Below are positions 1-8,293 of a stretch of 64,000 bases of DNA, one piece after another. The stretch is taken from positions 248,001 through 312,000 of the forward strand of contig NZ_WPIN01000001.1 of the NCBI RefSeq assembly GCF_009754945.1, given 5' to 3'. The stretch is from Spirosoma arboris. Lineage in GTDB: Bacteria > Bacteroidota > Bacteroidia > Cytophagales > Spirosomataceae. The notes under the pieces are model-generated. The model was not told the origin of the DNA and made no database searches. It saw only the letters and a list, made by a program, of their open reading frames with translations. The translations under genes were made by a program, and so were the position numbers. Each line of letters begins with the position of its first letter. Positions within the stretch are counted from its first letter, which is position 1.

Positions 1-1425
1 CCGAAGTGAGTTAATGTTACGTCCTATCTTAGTGCCTTCGACCAGTCCTACTTCATTGTCGTGACGGGTATGAATCCCTCCCATCAGTCGCGAGTCAGCA
101 CACTCTTGGGCAGCAGCCCAAAACGATTTATAGTGCCGGACTTCATATTTTAGCTCATGTTTCGTAGTGCTTGGGTAATAGTCGGCATAATTGGTAGGGT
201 TGGGCTTATTAGGTAATTCGCCCTGAACATAATAAATCATATTGGGGCGATTCGCGTGCGTATTATCGGTGAATGAAAAACTGGGGCCATATAATTCGGT
301 AAGGACCGTAGCTGTAGCCGCCGATTGGACCGCATGGCCTGAATAAAAAGAAGGAAAGGGCGGTTCCAGAAAGAAAGGAAGCCAGCCATGCCATTTTGCC
401 GCGATTTTTTTTTCGATAAAAGAGGAGGGACGCTCAACCATGTAAGTGAATTTGGTTTTCCAGCAGCAGATAAAAGCATCGGCTACAGCCATACCCACAC
501 GAGCATACGTTTCAGCAGATTTTACCAAATCTGCATGACTGTTTCGGATCGCAATGGTCGCCAGATTATAGGAATGGCCCGGAGGAGAACAGGTCTCGGT
601 TGGGTCGTCGCCCCACCACATTACAATGGCTCGGTCTGCTTCCGTCAAAGATTTTTTTCGATCAAATACTTCTTTGTAGTGAATATAATATTGGCTGGTT
701 GTATCAGTAGAATACGCCAGGGGTTTCGGCAATGGCAATTGACTATTGCGCAGAGAAAATGTGCGATTTTGACCCCAGGTTGGATGCATCGGTATTTTCG
801 TATTTGATTGCCCAATTACTGGCGGCACCCACAGTCCCATACCTTCAGGTCGTTTATAGTCTTTGGGGAAATTACGAAGATAGCCTTCATGCCCACCATC
901 GCTCTTCGACCATTCATAAATTTTCGTAGCTATGGCTTTCCCATATTGTTCAGAACGTTCGGCAACCTCCGGGCTAACCTGGGCAGTATAGCGTTGATGG
1001 ATAGCATTAGCCAATGAGTCGATATGCTGTGTTTTTTCAGTGTATGCGTATAATGCTTTAAGCATATAAGCTTGCCCGGCATTAAGTGCCAATTCCCAAC
1101 AATAGATTTTGTTAGGATCGGGTTTAGGCAATGAAAGCGTGTCCGACAACATTCGTATCACAGACCGATGTTTTTTCGATGCGTACACAACGGTTTCATA
1201 CATCGTGAGGCCTAAATAGCCTATAGCCCGCGACCCATAGGTTGGCGTGTTTTTCGGGGCTTTCGTCATTATCCGTACAGTCATGTCGGCCCAGGAAGTG
1301 GCAATAGGCTCAACAGAGGATACGGCCTTCTGATTAGTAGTCGTTATAGATTGGGCTTGTAGAAAATAGCTATAACTCCAGAATAAACAAATTTGAAGTA
1401 TACGCAACCTGATTAAAGGATTCAT
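1..1425 (-). CDS. Vanadium-dependent haloperoxidase / PAP2-superfamily secreted protein (partial)
   Basis: The frame is open from ATG 1425 to the left edge, so 475 residues are visible and the C-terminus is missing. A short hydrophobic export signal ends near residue 25 (LQAQS). The phosphate/vanadate-binding signature of the superfamily is complete: K325 with R332-P333 (KFTYMVERP), a loop P358-S-F-Y-S-G-H364, and SR-x5-H-x3-D from S445 to D456. Members either oxidise halides with peroxide using bound vanadate or hydrolyse phosphate esters; sequence alone does not separate the two. It probably acts in the periplasm or outside the cell. It lies 174 bases downstream of the M28 peptidase gene on the same strand, with an inverted repeat between, so it is probably transcribed separately. 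Family call is firm; substrate unknown. Confidence 0.85.
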   Translation of the reverse strand, partial: MNPLIRLRILQICLFWSYSYFLQAQSITTTNQKAVSSVEPIATSWADMTVRIMTKAPKNTPTYGSRAIGYLGLTMYETVVYASKKHRSVIRMLSDTLSLPKPDPNKIYCWELALNAGQAYMLKALYAYTEKTQHIDSLANAIHQRYTAQVSPEVAERSEQYGKAIATKIYEWSKSDGGHEGYLRNFPKDYKRPEGMGLWVPPVIGQSNTKIPMHPTWGQNRTFSLRNSQLPLPKPLAYSTDTTSQYYIHYKEVFDRKKSLTEADRAIVMWWGDDPTETCSPPGHSYNLATIAIRNSHADLVKSAETYARVGMAVADAFICCWKTKFTYMVERPSSFIEKKIAAKWHGWLPFFLEPPFPSFYSGHAVQSAATATVLTELYGPSFSFTDNTHANRPNMIYYVQGELPNKPNPTNYADYYPSTTKHELKYEVRHYKSFWAAAQECADSRLMGGIHTRHDNEVGLVEGTKIGRNINSLR

Positions 1426-1533
1426 CTTGTCGCACAGTAGTCATTTATATGAAGATCGCTTAACAAAAAGCCTGCCATTTACGAAGTCAATGCCTGGTTT
1501 CGTAGACTTAAAAGTAAAAGATAATGTGTTATT

Positions 1534-1597
1534 TATAATATAGGATGTATAATGTAGGTGAAATTAGAATAACATACATTATGCATCCTATATTATA
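1534..1597. repeat. Intergenic inverted repeat, 23-base arms
   Basis: Arms 1534-1556 and 1575-1597 are complementary apart from one G-T wobble position, with an 18-base loop. The element is AT-rich and ends three bases before the stop codon of the M28 peptidase gene. No T-run follows on either strand, so a terminator role is possible but not typical. Confidence 0.8.
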
Positions 1598-1599
1598 CA

Positions 1600-3807
1600 T
1601 TATTTATTCCCGCTACCTACCGAGGCTGGTGTACCCATGCCTTGGGAGAGCACTAGTAGTTTATCGCTCAATGTCTGAATCGCTTTTTTGTAGCGAACTT
1701 CCAGGTCAGGTAAGTTTGCTGTCGATTTCAGTGAAGCTTCGTACAATAATCCCGGCAACATCCAGGACGCATAACCACTGTTCGGGTCTGAAGATGCGTA
1801 GAGCGATTTGTACCAACCACCAAATGCATTTCCTTTTGGATCGATAAATGACCGCTCCAGCAAACGCAGCTCTTTATTCAACTCTACTAGTTTATCGGTG
1901 CGGCCTGTTTTTAAATAATTCTGCCGAGCCATTTCGCACGCGTCTGCATTTTTTTTCATATCGGCAACGGCGCTGAGCAGGGGCGAAATCGAATAGGTAG
2001 GTGCATACGCCTGAATTGCTTTTTCGGCGGCTTTCAAATGAACTTCCAGATCGGCGGGATAACGGGCTATATCATATGGTACGAGATCCGCATTCGCTAG
2101 CCGGAGTGTCATAGTGCCAACCACCTGTTCCATCATTGGCCCCATTTTGTACGTCGGGTCAGCGAATTTGTCGTAGAAATAGAGATCGTCGTATTGGGAG
2201 TGATAGAGCGTTGGCCCTTCCATACCCGCGCTCAACGATGGAATGCCGATGTGCATATAAGGCGCAATGTGGTCGGAGCCACCACCGAGGTTACCAATCG
2301 TTGGCTCGCCAACTGCCATCGCTGGAGCCGATGAACCAGTAACACGGGTAGGATTACCTGCGGCTTTATGGCCCATCCAGTGTTGAAAAACAGTCTTGTT
2401 CGAATCTGGATATTGAACCGACTGAGTGGCCTCAATAATCAGCTTTTTCATGGATGGCGACGCGCTGGCTCCGAAAGTTCGGCCCGATACAGCGGCATCG
2501 TAATTCATGTAGGCGACGGCCTTTTGAGTCAATTCGTCGCGAAACTGCTCGCTCCATTCTGCTGAGCCAATTACGCCCGGTTCTTCGGCGTCCCAGTGAC
2601 ACACTTTAATCGTACGCCGAGGGCGTTGTCCGGCTTTTGCTAATTTACCCATTGACTCGGTCATGCTCAGCAGCATAGCCGTACCTGAATTAGGGTCGGT
2701 AGCGCCGTATGACCAGGCATCGTAGTGGCAACCAGCAATGATCCATTCATCGGGAAACTCGGCTCCGGTCAGCGTGCCAACTACCTGATAAATCCGCTGA
2801 ATGGTTTTTTCCTGCTTCACCATCAACCGTACTTTTAATTCTTTGCCACCTTCCAGCCGATAGGTATAGGGTAAACCACCCTGCCAGCCTGCCGGAACGG
2901 CTTTAGCACCCGTCATGCGTTTCAAAATCTCGGTAGCGGAACCGTAGGGGAGAGGTGTTACCGGAATTTTGTGCAGCCCAACGGCATTCTGATCAAGTCG
3001 TTTGGGCGTGTTTTTAGCATCCATTGGAAGGGCTGCTTCACCGGGCGTGAGCGGGTCACCGGTATAAGGCGTTGTTAGTAGAGAACCCCGTTGGATCACA
3101 CTTTCACTGTAATACGGACCTTCGGGAAAGGTAAGGCCGCGCATGTAGCCAGAGTCGGCAGGGTCCGTAAAAATGATAACACCAATGGCGCCGTCAGCCT
3201 GTGCAAACTGGGCTTTATAGCCCCGGAAGTTACCACCGTATCTGGCCAGTACGATTTTGCCTTTTACGGATATGCCCATGGCCTTCAACTGCTCAAAGTC
3301 TTCTTTGCGACCATAATTGGCATACACGACTTCGGCCGTTACATCGCCCGAGCCCGACCAGGCGTTGTAGCCAGGAGTTAGTCGTGGGTCACTGCTGTAT
3401 TTATCCTCCTTAAACAGAAACTCTCTGGTATTCAGGGGTTGTCGAATAGGCTCGACGAGTTCAACAGCAATCTCGCCGGGGCCTTTAGGTAAGAGTACAT
3501 CGTGCGGATAGATGTCCACCTGCCAGCCTGCCTTCCGCATGGTTTCGGCGATGTAATCCCTTACCTGCTCATTTTCTTTTGTGCCGGTAATGTGTGGTAC
3601 ACTGCTCAGTTTTTCGAGGTGATTTTTAAACGCGGCTGATGACTGTTTGGTCTTAAACTCGGTTTCGATTTTGACCTGTGCAGCCTGTCGGGCTGGAACA
3701 AAGCCACTGAGCGCCGGGCTTGTAGTCGACTGAGCCTGAGTAACTATTGCGCTTAGAGTGAGTGCAACAGGCAGAGCAGTGATTCTGAGTAAAGAGGGAA
3801 ATTTCAT
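1600..3807 (-). CDS. Secreted M28-family metallopeptidase, glutamate carboxypeptidase II-like
   Basis: 735 residues with a signal peptide (about 1-26, cleavage near TQAQ). A protease-associated domain insert is visible around 150-220. The di-zinc M28 centre matches the glutamate carboxypeptidase II pattern: H361 (CHYDAWSYGATDP), D371, the E408-E409 pair (WDAEEPGVIGS), D437 (YMNYDAAVSG) and H536 (LYHSQYDD). Residues after about 590 fit the transferrin-receptor-like dimerisation domain. Length and domain order agree with the bacterial relatives of PSMA. It probably cleaves C-terminal residues from peptides in the periplasm, one of several exported peptidases in this window. The start is the only Met directly preceding the signal peptide. 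Confidence 0.92.
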   Translation of the reverse strand: MKFPSLLRITALPVALTLSAIVTQAQSTTSPALSGFVPARQAAQVKIETEFKTKQSSAAFKNHLEKLSSVPHITGTKENEQVRDYIAETMRKAGWQVDIYPHDVLLPKGPGEIAVELVEPIRQPLNTREFLFKEDKYSSDPRLTPGYNAWSGSGDVTAEVVYANYGRKEDFEQLKAMGISVKGKIVLARYGGNFRGYKAQFAQADGAIGVIIFTDPADSGYMRGLTFPEGPYYSESVIQRGSLLTTPYTGDPLTPGEAALPMDAKNTPKRLDQNAVGLHKIPVTPLPYGSATEILKRMTGAKAVPAGWQGGLPYTYRLEGGKELKVRLMVKQEKTIQRIYQVVGTLTGAEFPDEWIIAGCHYDAWSYGATDPNSGTAMLLSMTESMGKLAKAGQRPRRTIKVCHWDAEEPGVIGSAEWSEQFRDELTQKAVAYMNYDAAVSGRTFGASASPSMKKLIIEATQSVQYPDSNKTVFQHWMGHKAAGNPTRVTGSSAPAMAVGEPTIGNLGGGSDHIAPYMHIGIPSLSAGMEGPTLYHSQYDDLYFYDKFADPTYKMGPMMEQVVGTMTLRLANADLVPYDIARYPADLEVHLKAAEKAIQAYAPTYSISPLLSAVADMKKNADACEMARQNYLKTGRTDKLVELNKELRLLERSFIDPKGNAFGGWYKSLYASSDPNSGYASWMLPGLLYEASLKSTANLPDLEVRYKKAIQTLSDKLLVLSQGMGTPASVGSGNK

Positions 3808-3886
3808 GGAGCATAGGTTGTATGATTCTCAAATATCGGTATTTACTGTGGTAAAGGCGAAGATTTGCAAATGAATATTCGGTCAA

Positions 3887-3917
3887 TAAAAAAGGAGACG
3901 CTTTAATGGCGTCTCCT
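3887..3917 (-). terminator. Rho-independent terminator of the LolA-like gene
   Basis: Perfect 9-base stem (3893-3901 with 3909-3917) and 7-base loop. Read on the minus strand, the stem is followed by a run of six T residues. It lies 24 bases after the stop codon of the gene starting at 4660. Confidence 0.85.
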
Positions 3918-3940
3918 GTCAATACGAAAATTCAAAAATG

Positions 3941-4660
3941 CTATTTAGGCATGGCAAAGATTGACGGATCTACTTTAGGATTAAATACCATGTTCGAGAT
4001 CGTCATCGTTATAGCGCCTGGCATTGCTGGACTATTGAGTTCTATCGTTGAAGGAATGGTTAAACCTTCAACTGTTTTGTAGCCGCCGTACTGCATTTTA
4101 ACCTCACCCGATTGGCCCTGCACATTAACCGTTGCTTTCATGCCAGTTACTTGATAGGTGGTTGCATCTACATAATAGTTGGCTACGCCTTCTGGTCGCG
4201 TTACTTTGAGATTGTAAACATCTTTTCCATTCAAACTTTCCTTACCAACCAGCTCAGTAGGATACTTTTGAGCTTTGGCGGTAGCTAAGTCAGTGCCAAC
4301 TAAATAGGTATTTCCTTTTTGCAGTTTTACCTGATCGTCAGGCATAGCCTGTGGAGCCGAACCCCCTTGCATTGGGTTTATAGCCCAGCCCTTATCACCA
4401 TCGATAACCTGCGTAATCTGTTGACCCATAACCGACATATCGTTACGTAAAGCCTGACCAACAACAATTGTTGATTTTGCAGTCATATCCATACCCATAA
4501 TACTCATGCTCTGGTCGTACTGAACCGTCTTAACGGCAGCTATTTTATCGGCTCCGCCTAGTGCGGCAATGTTCTTATTAATGATTTCGTCGGCTGTTTG
4601 CGCAAAGGAGATAGCCGGAATCGCCACAAGGGCAACGAGGGTAATCAGTTGTTTTTTCAT
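3941..4660 (-). CDS. Secreted LolA-like outer-membrane lipoprotein-sorting-type protein
   Basis: 239 residues with a clear signal peptide (MKKQLITLVALVAIPAISFA, cut after A20). The following segment TADEIINKNIAALGGADKI is typical of LolA/LolB-fold proteins of Bacteroidota, in which a helix precedes a curved beta sheet that can shelter an acyl chain. The rest is beta-strand rich, with repeated short strands and a C-terminal FNPKVDPSIFAMPK. Family members carry or sense lipids in the periplasm, but this clade is distinct from true LolA, so lipoprotein transport is inferred from the fold only. It stands alone, with its own terminator and a 214-base gap to the divergent nucleoside transporter. 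Confidence 0.75.
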   Translation of the reverse strand: MKKQLITLVALVAIPAISFAQTADEIINKNIAALGGADKIAAVKTVQYDQSMSIMGMDMTAKSTIVVGQALRNDMSVMGQQITQVIDGDKGWAINPMQGGSAPQAMPDDQVKLQKGNTYLVGTDLATAKAQKYPTELVGKESLNGKDVYNLKVTRPEGVANYYVDATTYQVTGMKATVNVQGQSGEVKMQYGGYKTVEGLTIPSTIELNSPAMPGAITMTISNMVFNPKVDPSIFAMPK

Positions 4661-4874
4661 GTACTAGTTTAGTAAGAAACAGTGTCAAAGATAAGGAATT
4701 GGGTAGGTGTTTACTACACCGGGTCACCGTCTGATCGGTCCGGCAATAATCCGAATACAGGAACAGATTTAAATGGGTTACTGCACAATCGGCAACTTTC
4801 GCGGTCAATCGGCTTGCAAGCCTGACGAGTGTTTTCTACCTTCATCGGCTTAAACTTTAAATCGCAAACCTACA

Positions 4875-6095
4875 ATGCTGTCAACAACCCGCGTTAAACT
4901 TTCTGTCATGATGTTCCTCCAATTTTTTGTTTGGGGAGCATGGTACGGACAAGTGACAAAGTATCTTGAAACGGAACTTCATGCCACCCCTATCCAGCAG
5001 GGAGCTGCTTTTTCAACTTTTTCGATTGCAATGCTTGTCGCTCCTTTCTTCGTAGGGATGATTGCAGACCGTTATTTTGCTGCTCAGAAAGTTTTAGGCA
5101 TACTGAATTTGCTAGGAGCAGTAATTCTCTATTTTCTCATCCAGATTAATGATGCAGATCAGTTCTTCTGGATACTCTTGGTTTACTGCCTAACGTTTGC
5201 TCCGACGCTGGCACTCTCGTCGTCTATTGCGATGCAGCAGATGACGAGCCCTGAAAAAGAATTTCCAGGTATTCGCGTGTTGGGTACCGTCTCATGGATT
5301 GTCGTTAATAATATAGTTGGTTACTATGGGTTTGGTGATAAAGTGACTATTTTTCAATTGTCTATGTACTCGGCCATCGCGCTTGGTGTTTTCTCTTTTT
5401 TTCTGCCTAGTACACCTCCCAAGGCGACAACATCTACATCATTCTCGCAGGTTTTGGGACTTGACGCCTTTAAATTGTTTAAAGATCGCTCGTTCGCTAT
5501 TTTCTTTCTGTCGTCGGTGCTGATCTGCATTCCCCTTTCGTTCTATTACGCGATGGCCAACTCTTCTCTTACGGATGGAGGGATGCAGAATGTTGAGAAT
5601 AAAATGTCTCTGGGGCAGGCATCAGAAGTAATTTTCATGTTGTTGATACCACTGGCATACACTCGCCTGGGTGTTAAGAAAATGCTAATCGTGGGTCTGA
5701 TTGCCTGGATTGTTCGGTTTATTTGCTTTGGTTATGGTGATGGAGGGTCAGGAGAGTGGATGTTATATCTTGCCATTGTTCTGCACGGCGTTTGTTACGA
5801 TTTCTTCTTTGTAACGGGCCAGATTTATACAGACAACAAGGCAGGTGAAAAGATCAAATCATCGGCGCAGGGACTAATTTCACTAGCAACGTACGGTATA
5901 GGCATGGGAATAGGTTCTTATCTTTCTGGTGTGGTGAAAGCTATGTTTAAGGTGGGAGACACCGTTAACTGGACTAATTTCTGGCTTGTTCCAGCAGGTA
6001 TTGCGGCTGTGGTACTGGTTGTATTCGTGCTGCTCTTTACGGATAACAAACGGACTTCATCTGCTAAAGAGGAATTGGTGCCGGGACAGTTATAG
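4875..6095 (+). CDS. Nucleoside:H+ symporter of the MFS (NupG/XapB type)
   Basis: 406 residues, almost entirely hydrophobic, consistent with twelve membrane helices. The opening RVKLSVMMFLQFFVWGAWY followed by a helix with the loop GMIADRYFAAQKVLG is characteristic of the nucleoside:H+ symporter family (NupG, XapB). It would bring nucleosides across the inner membrane with protons. The gene has its own upstream region, divergent from the LolA-like gene, and is followed by a hairpin at 6105-6145. The nucleotide-related genes that follow are not obviously functionally tied to it. Confidence 0.88.
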   Translation: MLSTTRVKLSVMMFLQFFVWGAWYGQVTKYLETELHATPIQQGAAFSTFSIAMLVAPFFVGMIADRYFAAQKVLGILNLLGAVILYFLIQINDADQFFWILLVYCLTFAPTLALSSSIAMQQMTSPEKEFPGIRVLGTVSWIVVNNIVGYYGFGDKVTIFQLSMYSAIALGVFSFFLPSTPPKATTSTSFSQVLGLDAFKLFKDRSFAIFFLSSVLICIPLSFYYAMANSSLTDGGMQNVENKMSLGQASEVIFMLLIPLAYTRLGVKKMLIVGLIAWIVRFICFGYGDGGSGEWMLYLAIVLHGVCYDFFFVTGQIYTDNKAGEKIKSSAQGLISLATYGIGMGIGSYLSGVVKAMFKVGDTVNWTNFWLVPAGIAAVVLVVFVLLFTDNKRTSSAKEELVPGQL

Positions 6096-6104
6096 AAAAC
6101 TTTA

Positions 6105-6145
6105 TAATGGGCAATGCCTACCGATTACTACTGCATTGCCCATTA
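6105..6145. repeat. 13-base perfect hairpin between nucleoside symporter and the small gene
   Basis: Arms 6105-6117 and 6133-6145 are perfectly complementary around a 15-base loop. An in-frame ATG at 6107 lies inside the left arm, which argues that the following small gene starts later, at 6158. No T-run follows the stem, so it may be a weak terminator or a leader structure. Confidence 0.7.
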
Positions 6146-6157
6146 ATAACATATGAT

Positions 6158-6355
6158 ATGGAAAGGAAACGACGAATTACATTCTATGATGACTTAAATG
6201 GTCCCCATGAAGATCAAGTAAGGGAGCAAATTGCTATGACTCCTGAGGAGCGATGGCGAGTGTTTATCAAACTGCGTCGGATGTATTATGGCTTAGTAGG
6301 CGATCCACCAAAACTGCCCAAAAATATTACAATTACGCGGCCATCATGGATGTAG
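6158..6355 (+). CDS. Small hypothetical protein paired with a nucleotidyltransferase
   Basis: 65 residues, highly charged, with a predicted helix TPEERWRVFIKLRRMYYGL in the middle and a basic, proline-containing tail ending in ITRPSWM. No domain is recognised. ATG 6158 is preferred over the in-frame ATG 6107 because the latter lies in a perfect hairpin and would add a hydrophobic stretch unlike the rest. Its last ten bases overlap the start of the next gene, indicating translational coupling. The layout, a short charged protein followed by an overlapping nucleotidyltransferase-fold protein, resembles toxin-antitoxin or accessory pairs, but that function is only inferred. Confidence 0.6.
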   Translation: MERKRRITFYDDLNGPHEDQVREQIAMTPEERWRVFIKLRRMYYGLVGDPPKLPKNITITRPSWM

Positions 6356-6846
6356 AAAATTCGGAATTTCTAGAGTTTGTAATAGCTGCTGATACGAACA
6401 AATTACAATATATTCTCATCGGTGGTTTGGCTATGATCCTTAATGGAGCGGTACGTTTCACGCAGGATGCTGATCTTTGGCTTGAACCAACTAATGAAAA
6501 TAGAGATCGTTTTATTGAATCGCTTTTGACATTTGGTTATGAGGAAGATCAGGTTCAGCATATGCGTGAGACTGACTTTACCCAGCCACAAATGATTCGT
6601 ATTCATGACATTCCAATGGATGCCTTAACGAGTGTTCATCAGCGTCTGGACTATTTTGCTTGCCGTAAACGGGCCAGAGCATTCACTGCCAAAGAAGGAC
6701 AAATTATCTATTTTCTTCACATTAACGACTTGCGCGAAACTAAGGTACTGGCTCGTCGTACTAAAGATTTAAATGACATTGTTATGATTGACGAAATCAT
6801 TGACGAAGTCGAGAAAAGTGGTGACTCAGAAGTAAACAATCCCTAA
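6346..6846 (+). CDS. Nucleotidyltransferase-fold protein (AbiEii/DUF6036-like)
   Basis: 166 residues from ATG 6346. The N-terminal part carries the polymerase-beta-type nucleotidyltransferase signature: G26-G27 (YILIGGLAM) followed by RFTQDADLW with D41 and D43 as candidate metal ligands. The C-terminal part is helical and acidic. This arrangement, G-G-x-A-x(n)-R-x-T-x-D-x-D, occurs in AbiEii-like and DUF6036 proteins. It overlaps the preceding 65-residue gene by ten bases and its stop codon is immediately followed by the start of exodeoxyribonuclease III, so the three genes are probably co-transcribed. An upstream in-frame ATG at 6253 exists but would bury the start deep in the preceding gene. 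Confidence 0.7.
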   Translation: MDVENSEFLEFVIAADTNKLQYILIGGLAMILNGAVRFTQDADLWLEPTNENRDRFIESLLTFGYEEDQVQHMRETDFTQPQMIRIHDIPMDALTSVHQRLDYFACRKRARAFTAKEGQIIYFLHINDLRETKVLARRTKDLNDIVMIDEIIDEVEKSGDSEVNNP

Positions 6847-7617
6847 GTGCAACTCATCTCCTACAACATTAACGGTATTCGGGCAGCCATCCGTAATGGT
6901 CTGATTGACTGGCTTGCCCAGAATAACTTCGATATTATTTGCTTTCAGGAAGTCAAAGCCACCGCCGATGTCGTGGACCTAACTTTGTTTGAGCAGCTAG
7001 GTTACCAATACCACTGGCATGCGGCCGAAAAGAAAGGCTACTCAGGAGTCGCGACATTTTCCAAAATCGCGCCCACTAACGTTGTGCTCGGTTGTGGTTT
7101 GCCCGTTTATGACTGCGAAGGTCGCATTCTTCGTACTGACTTCGACGACCTGACGTTATTAAATTGCTACTTCCCATCCGGTACATCTGGTGAATTGCGA
7201 CAGGGCGTGAAGATGGAGTTTCTGAGAGATTTTTATGTCTACATAGACAACTTGAAAAAAACTCGACCAAAACTGATTGTTGTGGGAGATTATAATATAG
7301 CCCACAATGCTATCGACATTCATGACCCCGTGCGTAACAAAAACACAACTGGTTTTTTACCCGAAGAGCGGACGTGGATGGACCAATGGTTTGGTTCCGG
7401 CATGACCGATTCGTTTCGGTACAAACACCCTGACGAGGTTGCCTATAGCTGGTGGAGCTATCGGGCTGGTGCGCGGGCCAATAACAAAGGCTGGCGTATT
7501 GATTATGCTTCTGTTACTGACAATCTTCGTGACCAAATCATTGACTGCCAAATGCTGCCCGATGCAGTTCATGCCGATCATTGCCCGGTAAGTCTGAACC
7601 TGGATTTAGGTGATTAA
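6847..7617 (+). CDS. xth: Exodeoxyribonuclease III
   Basis: 256 residues starting with GTG directly after the preceding TAA. The endonuclease/exonuclease/phosphatase fold is complete, with catalytic residues N7 (SYNINGIRAA), E35 (CFQEVKA), Y108 (CYFPSGT), D148 and N150 (VVGDYNIAH), and the terminal D244-H245 (HADHCPVSL). It removes nucleotides 3' to 5' and cleaves at abasic sites in base excision repair. The last codons (about 7594-7616) closely match the outer arm of an inverted-repeat family seen again at 11093-11209. The zero-base junction with the upstream gene indicates an operon. Confidence 0.95.
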   Translation: MQLISYNINGIRAAIRNGLIDWLAQNNFDIICFQEVKATADVVDLTLFEQLGYQYHWHAAEKKGYSGVATFSKIAPTNVVLGCGLPVYDCEGRILRTDFDDLTLLNCYFPSGTSGELRQGVKMEFLRDFYVYIDNLKKTRPKLIVVGDYNIAHNAIDIHDPVRNKNTTGFLPEERTWMDQWFGSGMTDSFRYKHPDEVAYSWWSYRAGARANNKGWRIDYASVTDNLRDQIIDCQMLPDAVHADHCPVSLNLDLGD

Positions 7618-7697
7618 ACAGGTTTTCTTGATTTCAGAGAATTGCCCCATAACAGAAAATCAGTGAAATCAATAAAATCGCATGAATCCCGGTTCAG
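7594..7697. repeat. Degenerate inverted repeat spanning the xth stop and rluE start
   Basis: The outer ends are clearly paired: 7594-7616 begins CTGAACCTGGATTTAGGTGA and 7685-7697 reads AATCCCGGTTCAG. Between them, 7622-7637 and about 7661-7680 are imperfectly complementary. The outer ends match the arms of the 11093-11209 element (20 of 22 bases on the left, 13 of 13 on the right). The element therefore overlaps the 3' end of one gene and the 5' end of the next. Confidence 0.55.
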
Positions 7698-8281
7698 ACT
7701 ATTTCCTCATTTACAAGCCCTACCTCATGCTCTCGCAGTTTTCACGAGAGGGCGACAAACAAACGCTGGCTGATTTGGATTTTGCTTTTCCAACGGATGT
7801 GTATCCCGTTGGACGACTTGATGCCGATAGTGAAGGATTGTTGTTGCTAACCAGTGACAAACAACTCAATCACCGCTTGCTGAATCCGAAGTTTCGGCAT
7901 AATCGAACGTATTATGTGCAGGTTGATGGGGCATTGACAGAAGCTGCTTGCCAGCAGCTAGAACAGGGTGTTACGATTTCAGTAGATGGAAAGTCGTACC
8001 ATACATTGCCTGCCGATGCTCGAATTATTACTGAACCTGGCTTACCAGAGCGAAATCCACCTATTCGCTATCGAGCCAATATCCCAACGTCTTGGTTGTC
8101 GATTTCGCTACACGAAGGTAAAAATCGGCAGGTGCGTAAAATGACAGCCGCCGTCGGTTTTCCCACTCTCCGTTTAGTACGCTGGTCTATCGAAAACCTG
8201 ACTGCCGAAGGTATGACACCCGGTCAAGTGCGTGAACTGAGTCGGGCAGAGGTACTTCAGGGGCTGAAAATCTACTCCTGA
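7682..8281 (+). CDS. rluE: 23S rRNA pseudouridine synthase, RluE/RsuA family
   Basis: 199 residues, a short member lacking an N-terminal S4 domain. The catalytic motif GRLDADSEGLLLLTSD places the nucleophilic aspartate at D47, and the late motif NRQVRKMTAAVGFPTLRLVR is typical of the RsuA/RluE/RluF group. In Escherichia coli RluE modifies U2457 of 23S rRNA; the same target is inferred by family resemblance. Its first codons (ATG AAT CCC GGT TCA) coincide with the end of an inverted-repeat arm also found at 11197-11209, so the extreme N-terminus may derive from that element. It is convergent with radC, with 12 bases between them. Confidence 0.88.
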   Translation: MNPGSDYFLIYKPYLMLSQFSREGDKQTLADLDFAFPTDVYPVGRLDADSEGLLLLTSDKQLNHRLLNPKFRHNRTYYVQVDGALTEAACQQLEQGVTISVDGKSYHTLPADARIITEPGLPERNPPIRYRANIPTSWLSISLHEGKNRQVRKMTAAVGFPTLRLVRWSIENLTAEGMTPGQVRELSRAEVLQGLKIYS

Positions 8282-8293
8282 CTGCTTACTTTC

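Noticed and set aside
388..807. 139-residue open frame on the plus strand near the left edge
   Set aside because: It is antisense to the vanadium haloperoxidase gene, which carries the full superfamily signature on the minus strand.
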